From an uncultured Bacteroides sp. (lineage in GTDB: Bacteria > Bacteroidota > Bacteroidia > Bacteroidales > Bacteroidaceae): a stretch of 64,000 nt of DNA. The notes under the pieces are model-generated. The model saw only the letters and a list, made by a program, of their open reading frames with translations. It was not told where the DNA came from and did not search any database. Shown here in pieces: positions 9,161 to 17,365 of this stretch. Position numbers and translations under genes: made by a program. The DNA lies in NCBI GenBank assembly GCA_949300425.1, contig CASGED010000021.1:1-64000 (forward strand). The letters are read 5' to 3'. Position 1 is the stretch's first letter. Every line of letters begins with the position of its first letter.

Positions 9161-9396
9161 AAAAAGCGGCATCTATGAAGACAGCTGTTTTTCATATATA
9201 CTTCTTACTCTTCAAACCTGTATATTTAAATCCATCATTCATTACATCTCGACAGACATTTCCCTACCAATGAAAGGGCTTCCCTTTAGCCGGAACTACG
9301 CATTTGCCGAATGAGCCATTTTTATTATAAACTGTAGCATTTGTCCGGATATAAGTTGCAAATTACATCGCAATCAATGATTTTTTCTTCATTTTG

Positions 9397-9427
9397 TTTG
9401 TTTATTCTAAAAAAGAGCTTACCTTTG
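9397..9427 (+). promoter_or_regulatory. ilv operon promoter
   Basis: A -33 TTTG (9397-9400), a 19-bp spacer and a -7 TACCTTTG (9420-9427) match the Bacteroidota sigma-ABfr consensus TTTG-N19-TAnnTTTG. Transcription would start about 7 bp further on and give a leader of about 30 nt before the leader peptide ATG. Confidence 0.8.
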
Positions 9428-9469
9428 CGGCATAATTAATTGAAAAACCAACAAAAATAGAGATAAATC

Positions 9470-9544
9470 ATGATGAACCATACATCCATTAACCTGGCAG
9501 TCCTGCATATTATTCGCGTCGTGGTCTTGAAATCAAGAGCGTGA
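9470..9544 (+). CDS. ilv operon leader peptide (attenuator)
   Basis: This is a 24-codon leader ORF starting with ATG ATG (9470 and 9473). After MMNHTS it reads INLAVLHIIRVVVLKSRA, so the second half is rich in the operon's end products: three Ile, four Val and three Leu among these 18 residues, including I-I and V-V-V-L runs. Its stop TGA (9542-9544) lies inside the upstream antiterminator strand (9541-9550). Shortage of charged Ile, Val or Leu tRNA should stall the ribosome before that strand. The peptide itself probably has no function after synthesis. Confidence 0.85.
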   Translation: MMNHTSINLAVLHIIRVVVLKSRA

Positions 9545-9603
9545 GAAAGGTTCGTGCATGTATGTGTTTCGATACGGAAAAATAAAAGTTCAGCCTTTCT
9601 CAC
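9541..9603 (+). promoter_or_regulatory. Antiterminator pairing of the ilv attenuator
   Basis: Segment GTGAGAAAGG (9541-9550), overlapping the leader-peptide stop, is perfectly complementary over 10 bp to CCTTTCTCAC (9594-9603). The latter is the 5' arm of the terminator hairpin, so the two pairings exclude each other. A ribosome that finishes the leader covers the first segment and lets the terminator form; one stalled at the Ile/Val codons leaves it free to block the terminator. Confidence 0.85.
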
Positions 9604-9626
9604 TTACGGTGAGAGAGGCTTTTTTA
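9592..9626 (+). terminator. Attenuator terminator upstream of ilvD
   Basis: The arms AGCCTTTCTCAC (9592-9603) and GTGAGAGAGGCT (9609-9620) form a 12-bp stem (one G-U pair) with a TTACG loop, directly followed by a run of T residues. It stands 26 bp before the ilvD ATG with no gene in between, as expected for an attenuator. Confidence 0.9.
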
Positions 9627-9651
9627 GTTCACGAAAGGAGGCAAAAAGAAG

Positions 9652-11451
9652 ATGAAACACCGGTTACGTAGTTCATTCAGCACGGAAGGCCGCCGCATGG
9701 CCGGAGCACGTGCATTGTGGGTAGCCAACGGCATGAAGCGCGAGCAGATGGGCAAGCCAGTCATTGCCATTGTCAATTCGTTCACCCAGTTTGTGCCGGG
9801 ACACGTCCATTTGCACGAAGCCGGACAGCTGGTCAAGAAAGAGATAGAGAAGTTGGGGTGCTTTGCCGCCGAGTTCAACACCATCGCCATTGATGACGGC
9901 ATCGCCATGGGGCACGACGGTATGCTCTATTCCCTGCCCTCGCGCGACATCATCGCCGACAGTGTGGAATACATGATCAACGCCCACAAGGCCGACGCCA
10001 TGGTATGCATCAGCAATTGCGACAAGATTACGCCGGGCATGCTGATGGCGGCCATGCGCCTGAACATCCCTGCGGTGTTCGTATCGGGCGGACCGATGGA
10101 GGCCGGAGAATGGAAGGGGCGTCATTTGGACTTGATAGACGCCATGATTCAATCCGCCGACGAGTCGGTAAGTGATGAGGATGTGGCCCGGATAGAACGG
10201 CACGCCTGCCCTACATGCGGATGTTGTTCGGGCATGTTCACCGCGAACTCCATGAACTGTCTTTGCGAAGCCATCGGCCTGGCTTTGCCGGGGAACGGCA
10301 CCATCGTTGCCACGCACGAAAATCGCGCCCGGCTCTTCAAGGACGCCGCCAGGCTGATTGTGGAGAACGCCTATAAATATTATGAGAAGGGTGATGAGAG
10401 CGTGCTTCCCCGCAGCATCGCCACCCGCCAGGCTTTCCTCAACGCCATGGCTCTGGACATCGCCATGGGCGGATCCACCAACACGGTGCTCCACCTGCTG
10501 GCCATCGCCCACGAGGCGGGCGCCGACTTCCACATGGAAGACATCGACATGCTCTCGCGCCGGACACCCTGCCTGTGCAAGGTGGCGCCCAACACGCAGC
10601 GATATCACGTGCAGGACGTCAACCGGGCAGGAGGCATCGTGGCCATCATGGCCGAACTGGCCAAAGGTGGCTTGGTGGACACAAACGTAAAGCGCGTGGA
10701 CGGCATGACTTTGGCTGAGGAGATTGACCAATATTGCATCACCAGCCCCAACGTCTGCAAGAAAGCCTTGAAGAAATACGCCAGCGCGCCCGGCGGAAAG
10801 TTCAACTTAGAGATGGGCTCGCAAGACACTTATTATAAGGAATATGACACCGACCGTGCCACGGGCTGCATCCGCGACCTGGCTCACGCGTACAGCAAGG
10901 ACGGAGGCCTGGCCGTGCTGAAAGGCAACATCGCCCGGGACGGATGCGTGGTAAAGACTGCCGGCGTGGACGAAAGCATCTGGCGCTTCAGCGGCCCCGC
11001 CCGGGTGTTCGACTCGCAGGAAGCCGCCTGCGAAGGCATCCTGGGGGGCAAGGTGCGGAGCGGAGACGTGGTGGTCATCACGCACGAGGGACCCAAAGGA
11101 GGACCGGGCATGCAGGAGATGCTCTACCCCACGTCGTACATCAAGTCGCGACACTTGGGCAAGGAATGCGCCCTCATCACCGACGGACGCTTCAGCGGGG
11201 GGACATCGGGCTTGAGCATCGGACACATCTCGCCCGAAGCAGCCGCCGGAGGCAACATCGGCAAGGTGCGGGACGGGGACATCATCGAGATTGACATCCC
11301 CAACCGAAGCATCAACGTGCGCCTGACGGACGCCGAACTGGACGCGCGCCCCATGACGCCCGTCACCCGACGGAGGGAGGTGTCCAAGGCATTGAAGGCA
11401 TACGCAGCCATGGTCAGCTCGGCGGACAAGGGGGCGGTGAGAACTATTTAA
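9652..11451 (+). CDS. ilvD: Dihydroxy-acid dehydratase
   Basis: IlvD dehydrates 2,3-dihydroxy-isovalerate and 2,3-dihydroxy-3-methylvalerate to the 2-oxo acids, the third common step of Val and Ile synthesis, in the cytoplasm. The Fe-S cluster and Mg-binding signatures are present: [26 protein letters not shown] and [19 protein letters not shown]. Near the C-terminus are [16 protein letters not shown] and [20 protein letters not shown]. The length of 599 residues is in the usual range. It is the first structural gene after the attenuator, and ilvB follows after 23 bp. Confidence 0.97.
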   Translation: MKHRLRSSFSTEGRRMAGARALWVANGMKREQMGKPVIAIVNSFTQFVPGHVHLHEAGQLVKKEIEKLGCFAAEFNTIAIDDGIAMGHDGMLYSLPSRDIIADSVEYMINAHKADAMVCISNCDKITPGMLMAAMRLNIPAVFVSGGPMEAGEWKGRHLDLIDAMIQSADESVSDEDVARIERHACPTCGCCSGMFTANSMNCLCEAIGLALPGNGTIVATHENRARLFKDAARLIVENAYKYYEKGDESVLPRSIATRQAFLNAMALDIAMGGSTNTVLHLLAIAHEAGADFHMEDIDMLSRRTPCLCKVAPNTQRYHVQDVNRAGGIVAIMAELAKGGLVDTNVKRVDGMTLAEEIDQYCITSPNVCKKALKKYASAPGGKFNLEMGSQDTYYKEYDTDRATGCIRDLAHAYSKDGGLAVLKGNIARDGCVVKTAGVDESIWRFSGPARVFDSQEAACEGILGGKVRSGDVVVITHEGPKGGPGMQEMLYPTSYIKSRHLGKECALITDGRFSGGTSGLSIGHISPEAAAGGNIGKVRDGDIIEIDIPNRSINVRLTDAELDARPMTPVTRRREVSKALKAYAAMVSSADKGAVRTI

Positions 11452-11474
11452 TTCTTAATTAAAAATACACGAGT

Positions 11475-13172
11475 ATGAAAGATATTGTTACCGGGGCGGA
11501 AGCCCTGATGCGTTCGTTGGAGCACGAAGGAGTAAAGACCATCTTTGGATATCCGGGAGGAAGCATCATGCCGGTGTTCGACGCGCTCTACGACCATCGC
11601 CATACGCTGGACCACATCCTGGTGCGCCACGAACAGGGCGCCACGCACGCCGCGCAAGGTTTTGCCCGTGTGTCGGGCGAAGTGGGCGTATGCCTGGTCA
11701 CCAGCGGGCCGGGAGCCACGAACACCATCACGGGCATAGCCGACGCCATGATAGACAGCACGCCCATCGTAGTCATAGCCGGACAGGTGGGCACGGGCTT
11801 CCTGGGCACGGACGCCTTTCAGGAGGTGGACCTGGTGGGCGTGACGCAACCCATCTCGAAATGGAGCTACCAGATACGCCGCGCCGAGGACGTAGCCTGG
11901 GCCGTGGCGCGGGCTTTCTACATCGCCCGCAGCGGAAGGCCGGGACCCGTCGTGCTGGACTTTGCCAAGAACGCGCAGACGGACAAGACGGAGTATGCCC
12001 CGGCTACGGTGGACTTTATCCGCAGTTACCAGCCCGTGCCCGACATGGACATGGAAGCTGTCCGCCAGGCGGCGGACCTCATCAATGCCGCCGAACGCCC
12101 GCTGGTACTTGTGGGCCAGGGGGTCGAACTGGGAAACGCCCAGGCCGAGCTGCGCGCCTTCATCGAGAAAGCGGGACTGCCGGCCGGACGCACCCTGCTG
12201 GGACTGTCGGCATTGCCTTCCGGCCACCCGCTGAACAAGGGCATGCTGGGCATGCACGGCAACTTGGGGCCGAACATCAACACCAACAAGTGCGACGTGC
12301 TGATAGCCGTGGGCATGCGCTTCGACGACCGTGTGACGGGCAACGTGGACACCTATGCCAAGCAGGCCAGGATTATCCACTTCGACATCGACCCCGCCGA
12401 AATCAACAAGAACATCAAGGCGGACGTGGCTGTATTGGGCGACTGCAAGGAGACTCTGCCCGCCGTGACCGAACTGCTGCAACCCGCCACACACCGGGAA
12501 TGGCTGGACAGCTTCCGCGTCTATGAGGAGGTGGAGGAGGAAAAGGTGATCCGCCCCGAGCTGCAACGCCCCGCCGGACGGGAGCTGAGCATGGGCGAAG
12601 TGGTGCGCGCCGTGAGCGAAGCCACGGGCAACGACGCCATCCTGGTGACCGACGTGGGGCAGAACCAGATGATGTCCGCCCGCTACTTTAAATATACCCG
12701 GGAACGCAGCATCGTCACCTCGGGAGGCTTGGGCACCATGGGCTTCGGACTGCCAGCCGCCATCGGGGCCACCTTCGGACGGCCGGACCGCACCGTCTGC
12801 GTGTTCATGGGCGACGGGGGCCTGCAGATGAACCTGCAGGAACTGGGCACCGTGATGGAGCAGCAGGCGCCGGTGAAGATGATATTGCTCAACAACAACT
12901 ACCTGGGCAACGTGCGCCAGTGGCAGGCCATGTTCTTCAACCGCCGCTACTCGTTCACGCCGATGCTCAACCCCGACTATAGGCAGATAGCCGCCGCTTA
13001 CGGCATCCCGTCCCGCCGGGTGACGGAGCGCGGGGACTTGCCATCGGCCGTCAGCGAGATGCTGGCCGCCGAAGGCCCCTTCCTGCTCGAAGTCTGCGTG
13101 GAGGAGGAAGGCAACGTCATGCCGATGACGCCGCCGGGAGGCTCGGTGAACCAAATGCTGCTGGAATGCTAA
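11475..13172 (+). CDS. ilvB: Acetolactate synthase, large (catalytic) subunit
   Basis: This is the ThDP-dependent enzyme that condenses two pyruvates, or pyruvate and 2-oxobutyrate, to acetolactate or acetohydroxybutyrate. The N-terminal PYR domain shows IFGYPGGSIMPVFDALYD and VRHEQGATHAAQGFAR with the catalytic Glu. The central domain follows (about 190-330). The C-terminal PP domain carries the ThDP motif MGDGGLQMNLQELGTVMEQ ending near LLNNNYLGNVRQWQ. The length of 565 residues is typical. A bracketed repeat element separates it from its regulatory subunit gene. Confidence 0.96.
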   Translation: MKDIVTGAEALMRSLEHEGVKTIFGYPGGSIMPVFDALYDHRHTLDHILVRHEQGATHAAQGFARVSGEVGVCLVTSGPGATNTITGIADAMIDSTPIVVIAGQVGTGFLGTDAFQEVDLVGVTQPISKWSYQIRRAEDVAWAVARAFYIARSGRPGPVVLDFAKNAQTDKTEYAPATVDFIRSYQPVPDMDMEAVRQAADLINAAERPLVLVGQGVELGNAQAELRAFIEKAGLPAGRTLLGLSALPSGHPLNKGMLGMHGNLGPNINTNKCDVLIAVGMRFDDRVTGNVDTYAKQARIIHFDIDPAEINKNIKADVAVLGDCKETLPAVTELLQPATHREWLDSFRVYEEVEEEKVIRPELQRPAGRELSMGEVVRAVSEATGNDAILVTDVGQNQMMSARYFKYTRERSIVTSGGLGTMGFGLPAAIGATFGRPDRTVCVFMGDGGLQMNLQELGTVMEQQAPVKMILLNNNYLGNVRQWQAMFFNRRYSFTPMLNPDYRQIAAAYGIPSRRVTERGDLPSAVSEMLAAEGPFLLEVCVEEEGNVMPMTPPGGSVNQMLLEC

Positions 13173-13192
13173 GGTAACATTATTTATATGAT

Positions 13193-13402
13193 AAATGGGA
13201 ATTTAAACCACAGATGAACACAAATTAAACGAGATGAGCACAGATGTATCTGTCACCCTGAGCGTAGTCGAAGGGTCTCATGTAAGACCTCCTCATGCGC
13301 TACGTGAGATGCCTCGACAAGCTCGACATGACAGATACCTTAAAATCCGTGTAAATCCGTACTATCTGTGTTATCTGTGGTTCCTCTGATAAATTATCAT
13401 TT
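13193..13402. repeat. TIR-bracketed palindromic element B (ilvB-ilvN gap)
   Basis: The ends are AAATGGGAATTTA (13193-13205) and TAAATTATCATTT (13390-13402), the latter 4 bp before the ilvN ATG. The interior is a large imperfect palindrome: AACCACAGAT near the left end returns as ATCTGTGGTT near the right, with CCCTGAGCGTAGTCGAAGGG and CCTCGACAAGCTCGACATG in the middle. The interior recurs in inverted orientation in element C (38603-38826). Confidence 0.8.
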
Positions 13403-13406
13403 TAGT

Positions 13407-13961
13407 ATGGAAAAAAGACTATATACCATCATCGTTCATTCGGAGAACATCGCCGGCCTGCTCAACCAGGTGACGGCGGTATTCACCCGCAGGCAAATCA
13501 ACATCGAGAGCCTGAACGTGTCCGCCTCGTCCATTGCGGGCGTGCACAAATACACCATCACCGCATGGACAGACCCGGACACCATCGAGAAAGTGGTGAA
13601 GCAAATCACCAAGAAGATAGACGTCATACAGGCGCACTACTTCACGGATGAGGAAATCTACCAGCACGAAATAGCGCTCTACAAGCTCACCACGCCCGCC
13701 CTGGAGCAGACGCCTGGAGTGTCGAAGGTCATCCGCAAGAACCACGCCCGCATCGTGGAGGTCAACCCCGTCTTCTCCATCGTGGAGATGAACGGCATGA
13801 GCGACGACATCACCCACCTCTACGAGGAGTTGCAGGCCTACAACTGCGTACTCCAGTTCGTGCGTTCGGGCCGCGTGGCCATCACCACCAGCTGCTTCGA
13901 GCGCGTCAACGAATACCTGGCCGAGCGCAAGGCAAAATATGAAGCGAGCAAAAACAATTAA
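13407..13961 (+). CDS. ilvN: Acetolactate synthase, small (regulatory) subunit
   Basis: This is the regulatory ACT-domain subunit that binds IlvB, raises its activity and mediates feedback inhibition by valine. The N-terminal ACT domain is clear (YTIIVHSENIAGLLNQVTAV, then FTRRQINIESLNVS), followed by the second regulatory domain to about residue 165. It has 184 residues from ATG 13407. An upstream in-frame ATG (13368) lies within element B and encodes MLSVVPL, the same residues that precede the RND gene at 38.6 kb; these come from the shared repeat, not from the gene. Confidence 0.93.
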   Translation: MEKRLYTIIVHSENIAGLLNQVTAVFTRRQINIESLNVSASSIAGVHKYTITAWTDPDTIEKVVKQITKKIDVIQAHYFTDEEIYQHEIALYKLTTPALEQTPGVSKVIRKNHARIVEVNPVFSIVEMNGMSDDITHLYEELQAYNCVLQFVRSGRVAITTSCFERVNEYLAERKAKYEASKNN

Positions 13962-13963
13962 AT

Positions 13964-14046
13964 GAAGAACGATGAATGAAGAATAAAGAATTGCCATGCG
14001 GCGTGATTGCGCAGCCTAATTCTTCATTCTTCATTCCTAATTCTTA
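13964..14046. repeat. Inverted repeat between ilvN and the thioesterase gene
   Basis: The left arm with GAAGAACGATGAATGAAGAA (from 13964) is mirrored by TTCTTCATTCTTCATTC (from about 14020), with a G+C-rich centre around 13992-14014. Similar ATTCATCATTCTTCATT arms occur in element F near 59.8 and 60.05 kb, but here the 13-bp bracket is missing. Confidence 0.7.
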
Positions 14047-14053
14047 ATTAATA

Positions 14054-14797
14054 ATGAACAAGATAGGAACCTACAAATTTGTGGCCGAGCCTTTCCACGT
14101 GGACTTTACGGGAAGGCTGACCTTGGGCGTGCTGGGCAACCACCTGCTGAACTGCGCCGGCTTCCACGCCACCGAACGAGGCTTCGGCATGGCCACCCTC
14201 AACGAGGACAACTACACGTGGGTGCTCTCCCGCCTGGCCATCGAGATGGACGAGATGCCCCGCCAGTACGAGGACTTCACCGTACAGACGTGGGTGGAGA
14301 ACGTCTACCGCCTCTTCACCGACCGTAACTTCGCCGTCACCGACAAGGACGGACGGCGCATCGGCTACGCCCGCTCCGTGTGGGCCATGATCAGCATGCA
14401 CACACGTAAGCCCGTTGACCTGCTGGCGATGCACGAGGGTCACATCGCGGATTATGTATGCGACGAGCCGTGCCCCATCGACAAGCCCTCGCGCATCAAG
14501 GTGCGGGCCGCCGGGCCGACCTGCACCCTCCGGGCCAAGTACAGCGACATCGACGTCAACGGCCATGTCAACAGCATCCGTTACATCGAACACATCCTCG
14601 ACCTCTTCCCCCTCGATTTCTACCGCGACCGCCGCGTCCGCCGCTTCGAGATAGCCTACGTGGCGGAGAGCTACTACGGCGACACCCTCTCTTTCTACAT
14701 GGATGATGAAGGAGACGGACGCTATGCCGTAGAGATAAAGAAGCAGGCAGAGGGAGTGGAGGAGCCCGTGTGTCGGGCATCAGTGGTCTTTGTCTGA
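14054..14797 (+). CDS. Acyl-ACP thioesterase (FatA/FatB-like)
   Basis: This 247-residue protein has the two-hotdog layout of bacterial acyl-ACP thioesterases, which release free fatty acids from acyl carrier protein. The first hotdog starts with YKFVAEPFHVDFTGRLTLGV and includes WVLSRLAIEMDEMPRQYEDF and TWVENVYRLFTDRNFAV. The second contains the conserved YSDIDVNGHVNSIRYIEHIL, with Asp/Asn/His-type catalytic residues. It sits inside the ilv operon between ilvN and ilvC. This suggests a link between branched-chain 2-oxo acids and fatty-acid release, perhaps of branched chains, but that is inference. Its stop overlaps a 16-bp direct repeat flanking the next array. Confidence 0.88.
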   Translation: MNKIGTYKFVAEPFHVDFTGRLTLGVLGNHLLNCAGFHATERGFGMATLNEDNYTWVLSRLAIEMDEMPRQYEDFTVQTWVENVYRLFTDRNFAVTDKDGRRIGYARSVWAMISMHTRKPVDLLAMHEGHIADYVCDEPCPIDKPSRIKVRAAGPTCTLRAKYSDIDVNGHVNSIRYIEHILDLFPLDFYRDRRVRRFEIAYVAESYYGDTLSFYMDDEGDGRYAVEIKKQAEGVEEPVCRASVVFV

Positions 14798-14917
14798 GAC
14801 ACGGCATAGAATCATTGGCAATGATTCCCACAATCATTGGCAATGATTCCCACAATCATCGGCAATGATTCCTACAATCATCGGGGATGATTCTACCTCG
14901 AGTCTGAGACACGGCAT
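14792..14917. repeat. 22-bp palindrome array flanked by 16-bp direct repeats
   Basis: Four units of 22 bp (14810-14897) each hold a 17-bp palindrome, best copy AATCATTGGCAATGATT, plus a 5-bp spacer. The array is flanked by perfect direct repeats GTCTGAGACACGGCAT at 14792-14807 and 14902-14917. The first copy contains the thioesterase stop codon. This looks like an insertion or slippage event that duplicated the gene's 3' end. Confidence 0.85.
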
Positions 14918-14969
14918 CCTTTAAATGGACAAACGATTATCATTAAATACTAACTAAAACAAAAAGAAA

Positions 14970-16013
14970 ATGGCACAAATGAATTTTGGCGGTGTGATGG
15001 AAAACGTCATCACCCGCGAAGAGTTTCCCCTGGAGAAAGCTCGTGAGATACTGAAAGATGAAACAATCGCCGTACTGGGCTATGGCGTACAAGGCCCCGG
15101 ACAGGCTTGCAACCTGCGCGACAACGGTTTCAACGTCATTGTAGGCCAACGCCCGGGCAAGACGTACGACAAGGCCGTGGCCGACGGATGGGTGCCGGGC
15201 GAGACGCTTTTCGGTATCGAAGAAGCCGCCGAGAAGGGCACCATCGTCTGCATGCTGCTCAGCGACGCCGCACAGATAGCCGTATGGCCTAAAATCAAAC
15301 AATACCTGACGCCGGGCAAGGCACTGTACTTCAGCCACGGCTTCGGCATCACGTACAAGGAGCGCACGAACATCATCCCGCCCGCCGACATCGACGTCAT
15401 CATGGTTGCCCCGAAGGGCAGTGGCACGTCCCTGCGCACCATGTTCCTCGAAGGCCGCGGACTGAACTCTTCCTACGCCGTTTATCAGGACGCTACGGGC
15501 CGGGCTACCGACCGTACGCTGGCTTTCGGCATCGGCATCGGTTCGGGCTATCTGTTCGAGACGACTTTCAAGCGCGAGGTTTACTCCGACCTTACCGGCG
15601 AGCGCGGCTCGCTGATGGGCGCCATCCAAGGCCTGCTGCTGGCCCAGTATGAAGTGCTGCGTGAGCACGGACACACGCCCAGCGAAGCCTTCAACGAGAC
15701 GGTGGAGGAACTGACCCAGTCGCTGATGCCCCTCTTCGCCAAGAACGGCATGGACTGGATGTACGCCAACTGCTCCACCACGGCACAGCGCGGCGCCCTC
15801 GACTGGATGGGTCCGTTCCACGATGCCATCAAGCCCGTCATGGAGAAGCTCTACCACAGCGTGGAGACCGGCAACGAGGCCCAAATCTCCATCGACAGCA
15901 ACTCGCAACCGGACTACCGCGAGAAGCTGAACGCCGAGCTGAAGGCCCTACGCGAGAGCGAGATGTGGCAGACGGCCGTAACGGTGCGCAAGCTCCGTCC
16001 GGAGAACAATTGA
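14970..16013 (+). CDS. ilvC: Ketol-acid reductoisomerase
   Basis: IlvC converts acetolactate and acetohydroxybutyrate to the dihydroxy acids with NAD(P)H and Mg, the second step of Val and Ile synthesis. The Rossmann motif is VLGYGVQGPGQACNLRDNG, slightly unlike the common GYGSQGHA. The metal-binding region includes the ERGSLMGAIQGLLLAQYE segment, and the domain of about 180 C-terminal residues ends with ESEMWQTAVTVRKLRPE. The length of 347 residues fits class I. It is the last gene of the operon, followed by a strong terminator. Confidence 0.95.
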   Translation: MAQMNFGGVMENVITREEFPLEKAREILKDETIAVLGYGVQGPGQACNLRDNGFNVIVGQRPGKTYDKAVADGWVPGETLFGIEEAAEKGTIVCMLLSDAAQIAVWPKIKQYLTPGKALYFSHGFGITYKERTNIIPPADIDVIMVAPKGSGTSLRTMFLEGRGLNSSYAVYQDATGRATDRTLAFGIGIGSGYLFETTFKREVYSDLTGERGSLMGAIQGLLLAQYEVLREHGHTPSEAFNETVEELTQSLMPLFAKNGMDWMYANCSTTAQRGALDWMGPFHDAIKPVMEKLYHSVETGNEAQISIDSNSQPDYREKLNAELKALRESEMWQTAVTVRKLRPENN

Positions 16014-16038
16014 TTAAAGGAATGAGCTTATAATAAAG

Positions 16039-16079
16039 AGAAGGTGTGCCTTGAGACATTGTCCCGGCACACCTTCTTT
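16039..16079. terminator. Bidirectional terminator between ilvC and mscS
   Basis: AGAAGGTGTGCC (16039-16050) pairs with GGCACACCTTCT (16066-16077) and is followed by TT on the plus strand; on the minus strand the stem is followed by CTTTATTATAA. It sits between two convergent genes and probably serves both. Confidence 0.85.
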
Positions 16080-16097
16080 GCATGTTATATCCATTCA

Positions 16098-17363
16098 TCA
16101 AGACTCTTCCGCCGGCATCCCGTTTAACCGCTTAAAGTCAGCGCCAGACGGCGACTGAAACACACGTAAATCAAACTCAGGAATAATGGCCAACACATGG
16201 TCGAACACATCGGCCTGCACGGCCTCGTAAGGAATCCAATCTTTCACGTTGGAGAAGAAATACAATTCTACGGGCAGGCCATGGTCGGTGGGCTGCAAAT
16301 GCCGCACCATGCAGTTCAGTTCCGTATTGACTACGGGCAGACTTTTAAGGTAAGCGGTCAGATAGGCGCGGAACACGCCAAGATTGGTCTGACGCCGGCC
16401 GTTTACCAATATGTCATTATCAATGTGGTTTTCTTCATTATACACCCGCACCACTTCCTCCGTTTGGTCGATATAATCTTTCAGCAACTGAATCTTCCGG
16501 TATTTATCCAGCATTTCGGACGTACAGAAGCGGACGCTTGTCATGTCGATGTTGATGCTGCGCTTGACGCGTCGTCCTCCACTCTCACGCATGCCGCGCC
16601 AATTCTGGAACGAATCGCTCACCAACAGGTAAGGCGGTATCGTGGTAATGGTATTGTCGAAGTTGCGCACCTTGACCGTGTTGAGCGTCACCTCAATGAC
16701 GTAACCGTTGGCGCCATATTTGGGCATCGTAATCCAATCACCCACCTTCAGCATGTCGTTAGCAGACAATTGCACGCCACTGACGAAACCCATGATGCTA
16801 TCCTTGAACACCAACATCAATACAGCGGCGGAAGCACCCAGCCCGGCCAATAAAGCCAAAGGAGACTGCCCGATAAGTACGCTCACCACCACGATACCTC
16901 CTATGAACCATAACAACACCTGCAATATCTGAAGCAGCCCTTTCAACGGACGTCCGCGCAAAGACTCCATCTCGCTATACACGGAGTAAGCCGCTTTCAG
17001 GAAAGAATTGACGAAAGACAAAAAAGTGATGATGATGAAAATCAGGCATAGCCGTTGAACAAAAACCATGGCGGTAGAGCCGGCAAAGGCGACGGGGATG
17101 CACAGATAGATAACGACCGGTGCTACCATACGGCTCAGATGCACCATCACACTATGGTCGAAGAGAATGTCGTCCCATGTAGCTTTGGTCTGCTTCACTA
17201 TCCGTGCGATAACCCGCAGCAAGACCTTGCGGCAAAGCATGTCCGCGGCAAAAGCTATCAACAAGATCAAGGCAAGTGCTATGAACTCATCGATAATCAC
17301 GGCGGTATCCGGACTTATCCCCCACCCTATCAATATGCTGTCTATATTCTTCAGTAGTTCCAT
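16098..17363 (-). CDS. Mechanosensitive ion channel, MscS family (YbdG-like)
   Basis: This is an inner-membrane channel of 421 residues that should open under membrane tension. Several hydrophobic helices precede the pore helix GLGASAAVLMLVFKDSIMG (the TM3 signature) and the beta domain around LKVGDWITMPKYGANGYVIE, then VTLNTVKVRNFDNT. Extra N-terminal helices and an insertion in the cytoplasmic domain make it closer to YbdG/YnaI than to minimal MscS. I start it at ATG 17363 (MELLKNIDS), immediately after the DUF4435 stop at 17366; an in-frame upstream start lies inside that gene. The tight packing suggests one transcript with the ATPase/DUF4435 pair. Confidence 0.88.
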   Translation of the reverse strand: MELLKNIDSILIGWGISPDTAVIIDEFIALALILLIAFAADMLCRKVLLRVIARIVKQTKATWDDILFDHSVMVHLSRMVAPVVIYLCIPVAFAGSTAMVFVQRLCLIFIIITFLSFVNSFLKAAYSVYSEMESLRGRPLKGLLQILQVLLWFIGGIVVVSVLIGQSPLALLAGLGASAAVLMLVFKDSIMGFVSGVQLSANDMLKVGDWITMPKYGANGYVIEVTLNTVKVRNFDNTITTIPPYLLVSDSFQNWRGMRESGGRRVKRSINIDMTSVRFCTSEMLDKYRKIQLLKDYIDQTEEVVRVYNEENHIDNDILVNGRRQTNLGVFRAYLTAYLKSLPVVNTELNCMVRHLQPTDHGLPVELYFFSNVKDWIPYEAVQADVFDHVLAIIPEFDLRVFQSPSGADFKRLNGMPAEES

Positions 17364-17365
17364 CT

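Larger units (their letters stand above)
8940..9469 (+). other. Gene-free region between mrp and the ilv leader
   Basis: This stretch of 530 bp holds a palindrome array (9082-9160) and, near its right end, the ilv promoter (9397-9427). The rest is AT-rich with no convincing ORF. The region around 9180-9390 shows nothing I can name. Confidence 0.6.

Noticed and set aside
13368-13406. Longer ilvN start giving MLSVVPLINYHFS before MEKR
   Set aside because: The extension lies in repeat element B, and the same MLSVVPL precedes the RND gene at 38.6 kb, so it derives from the repeat.
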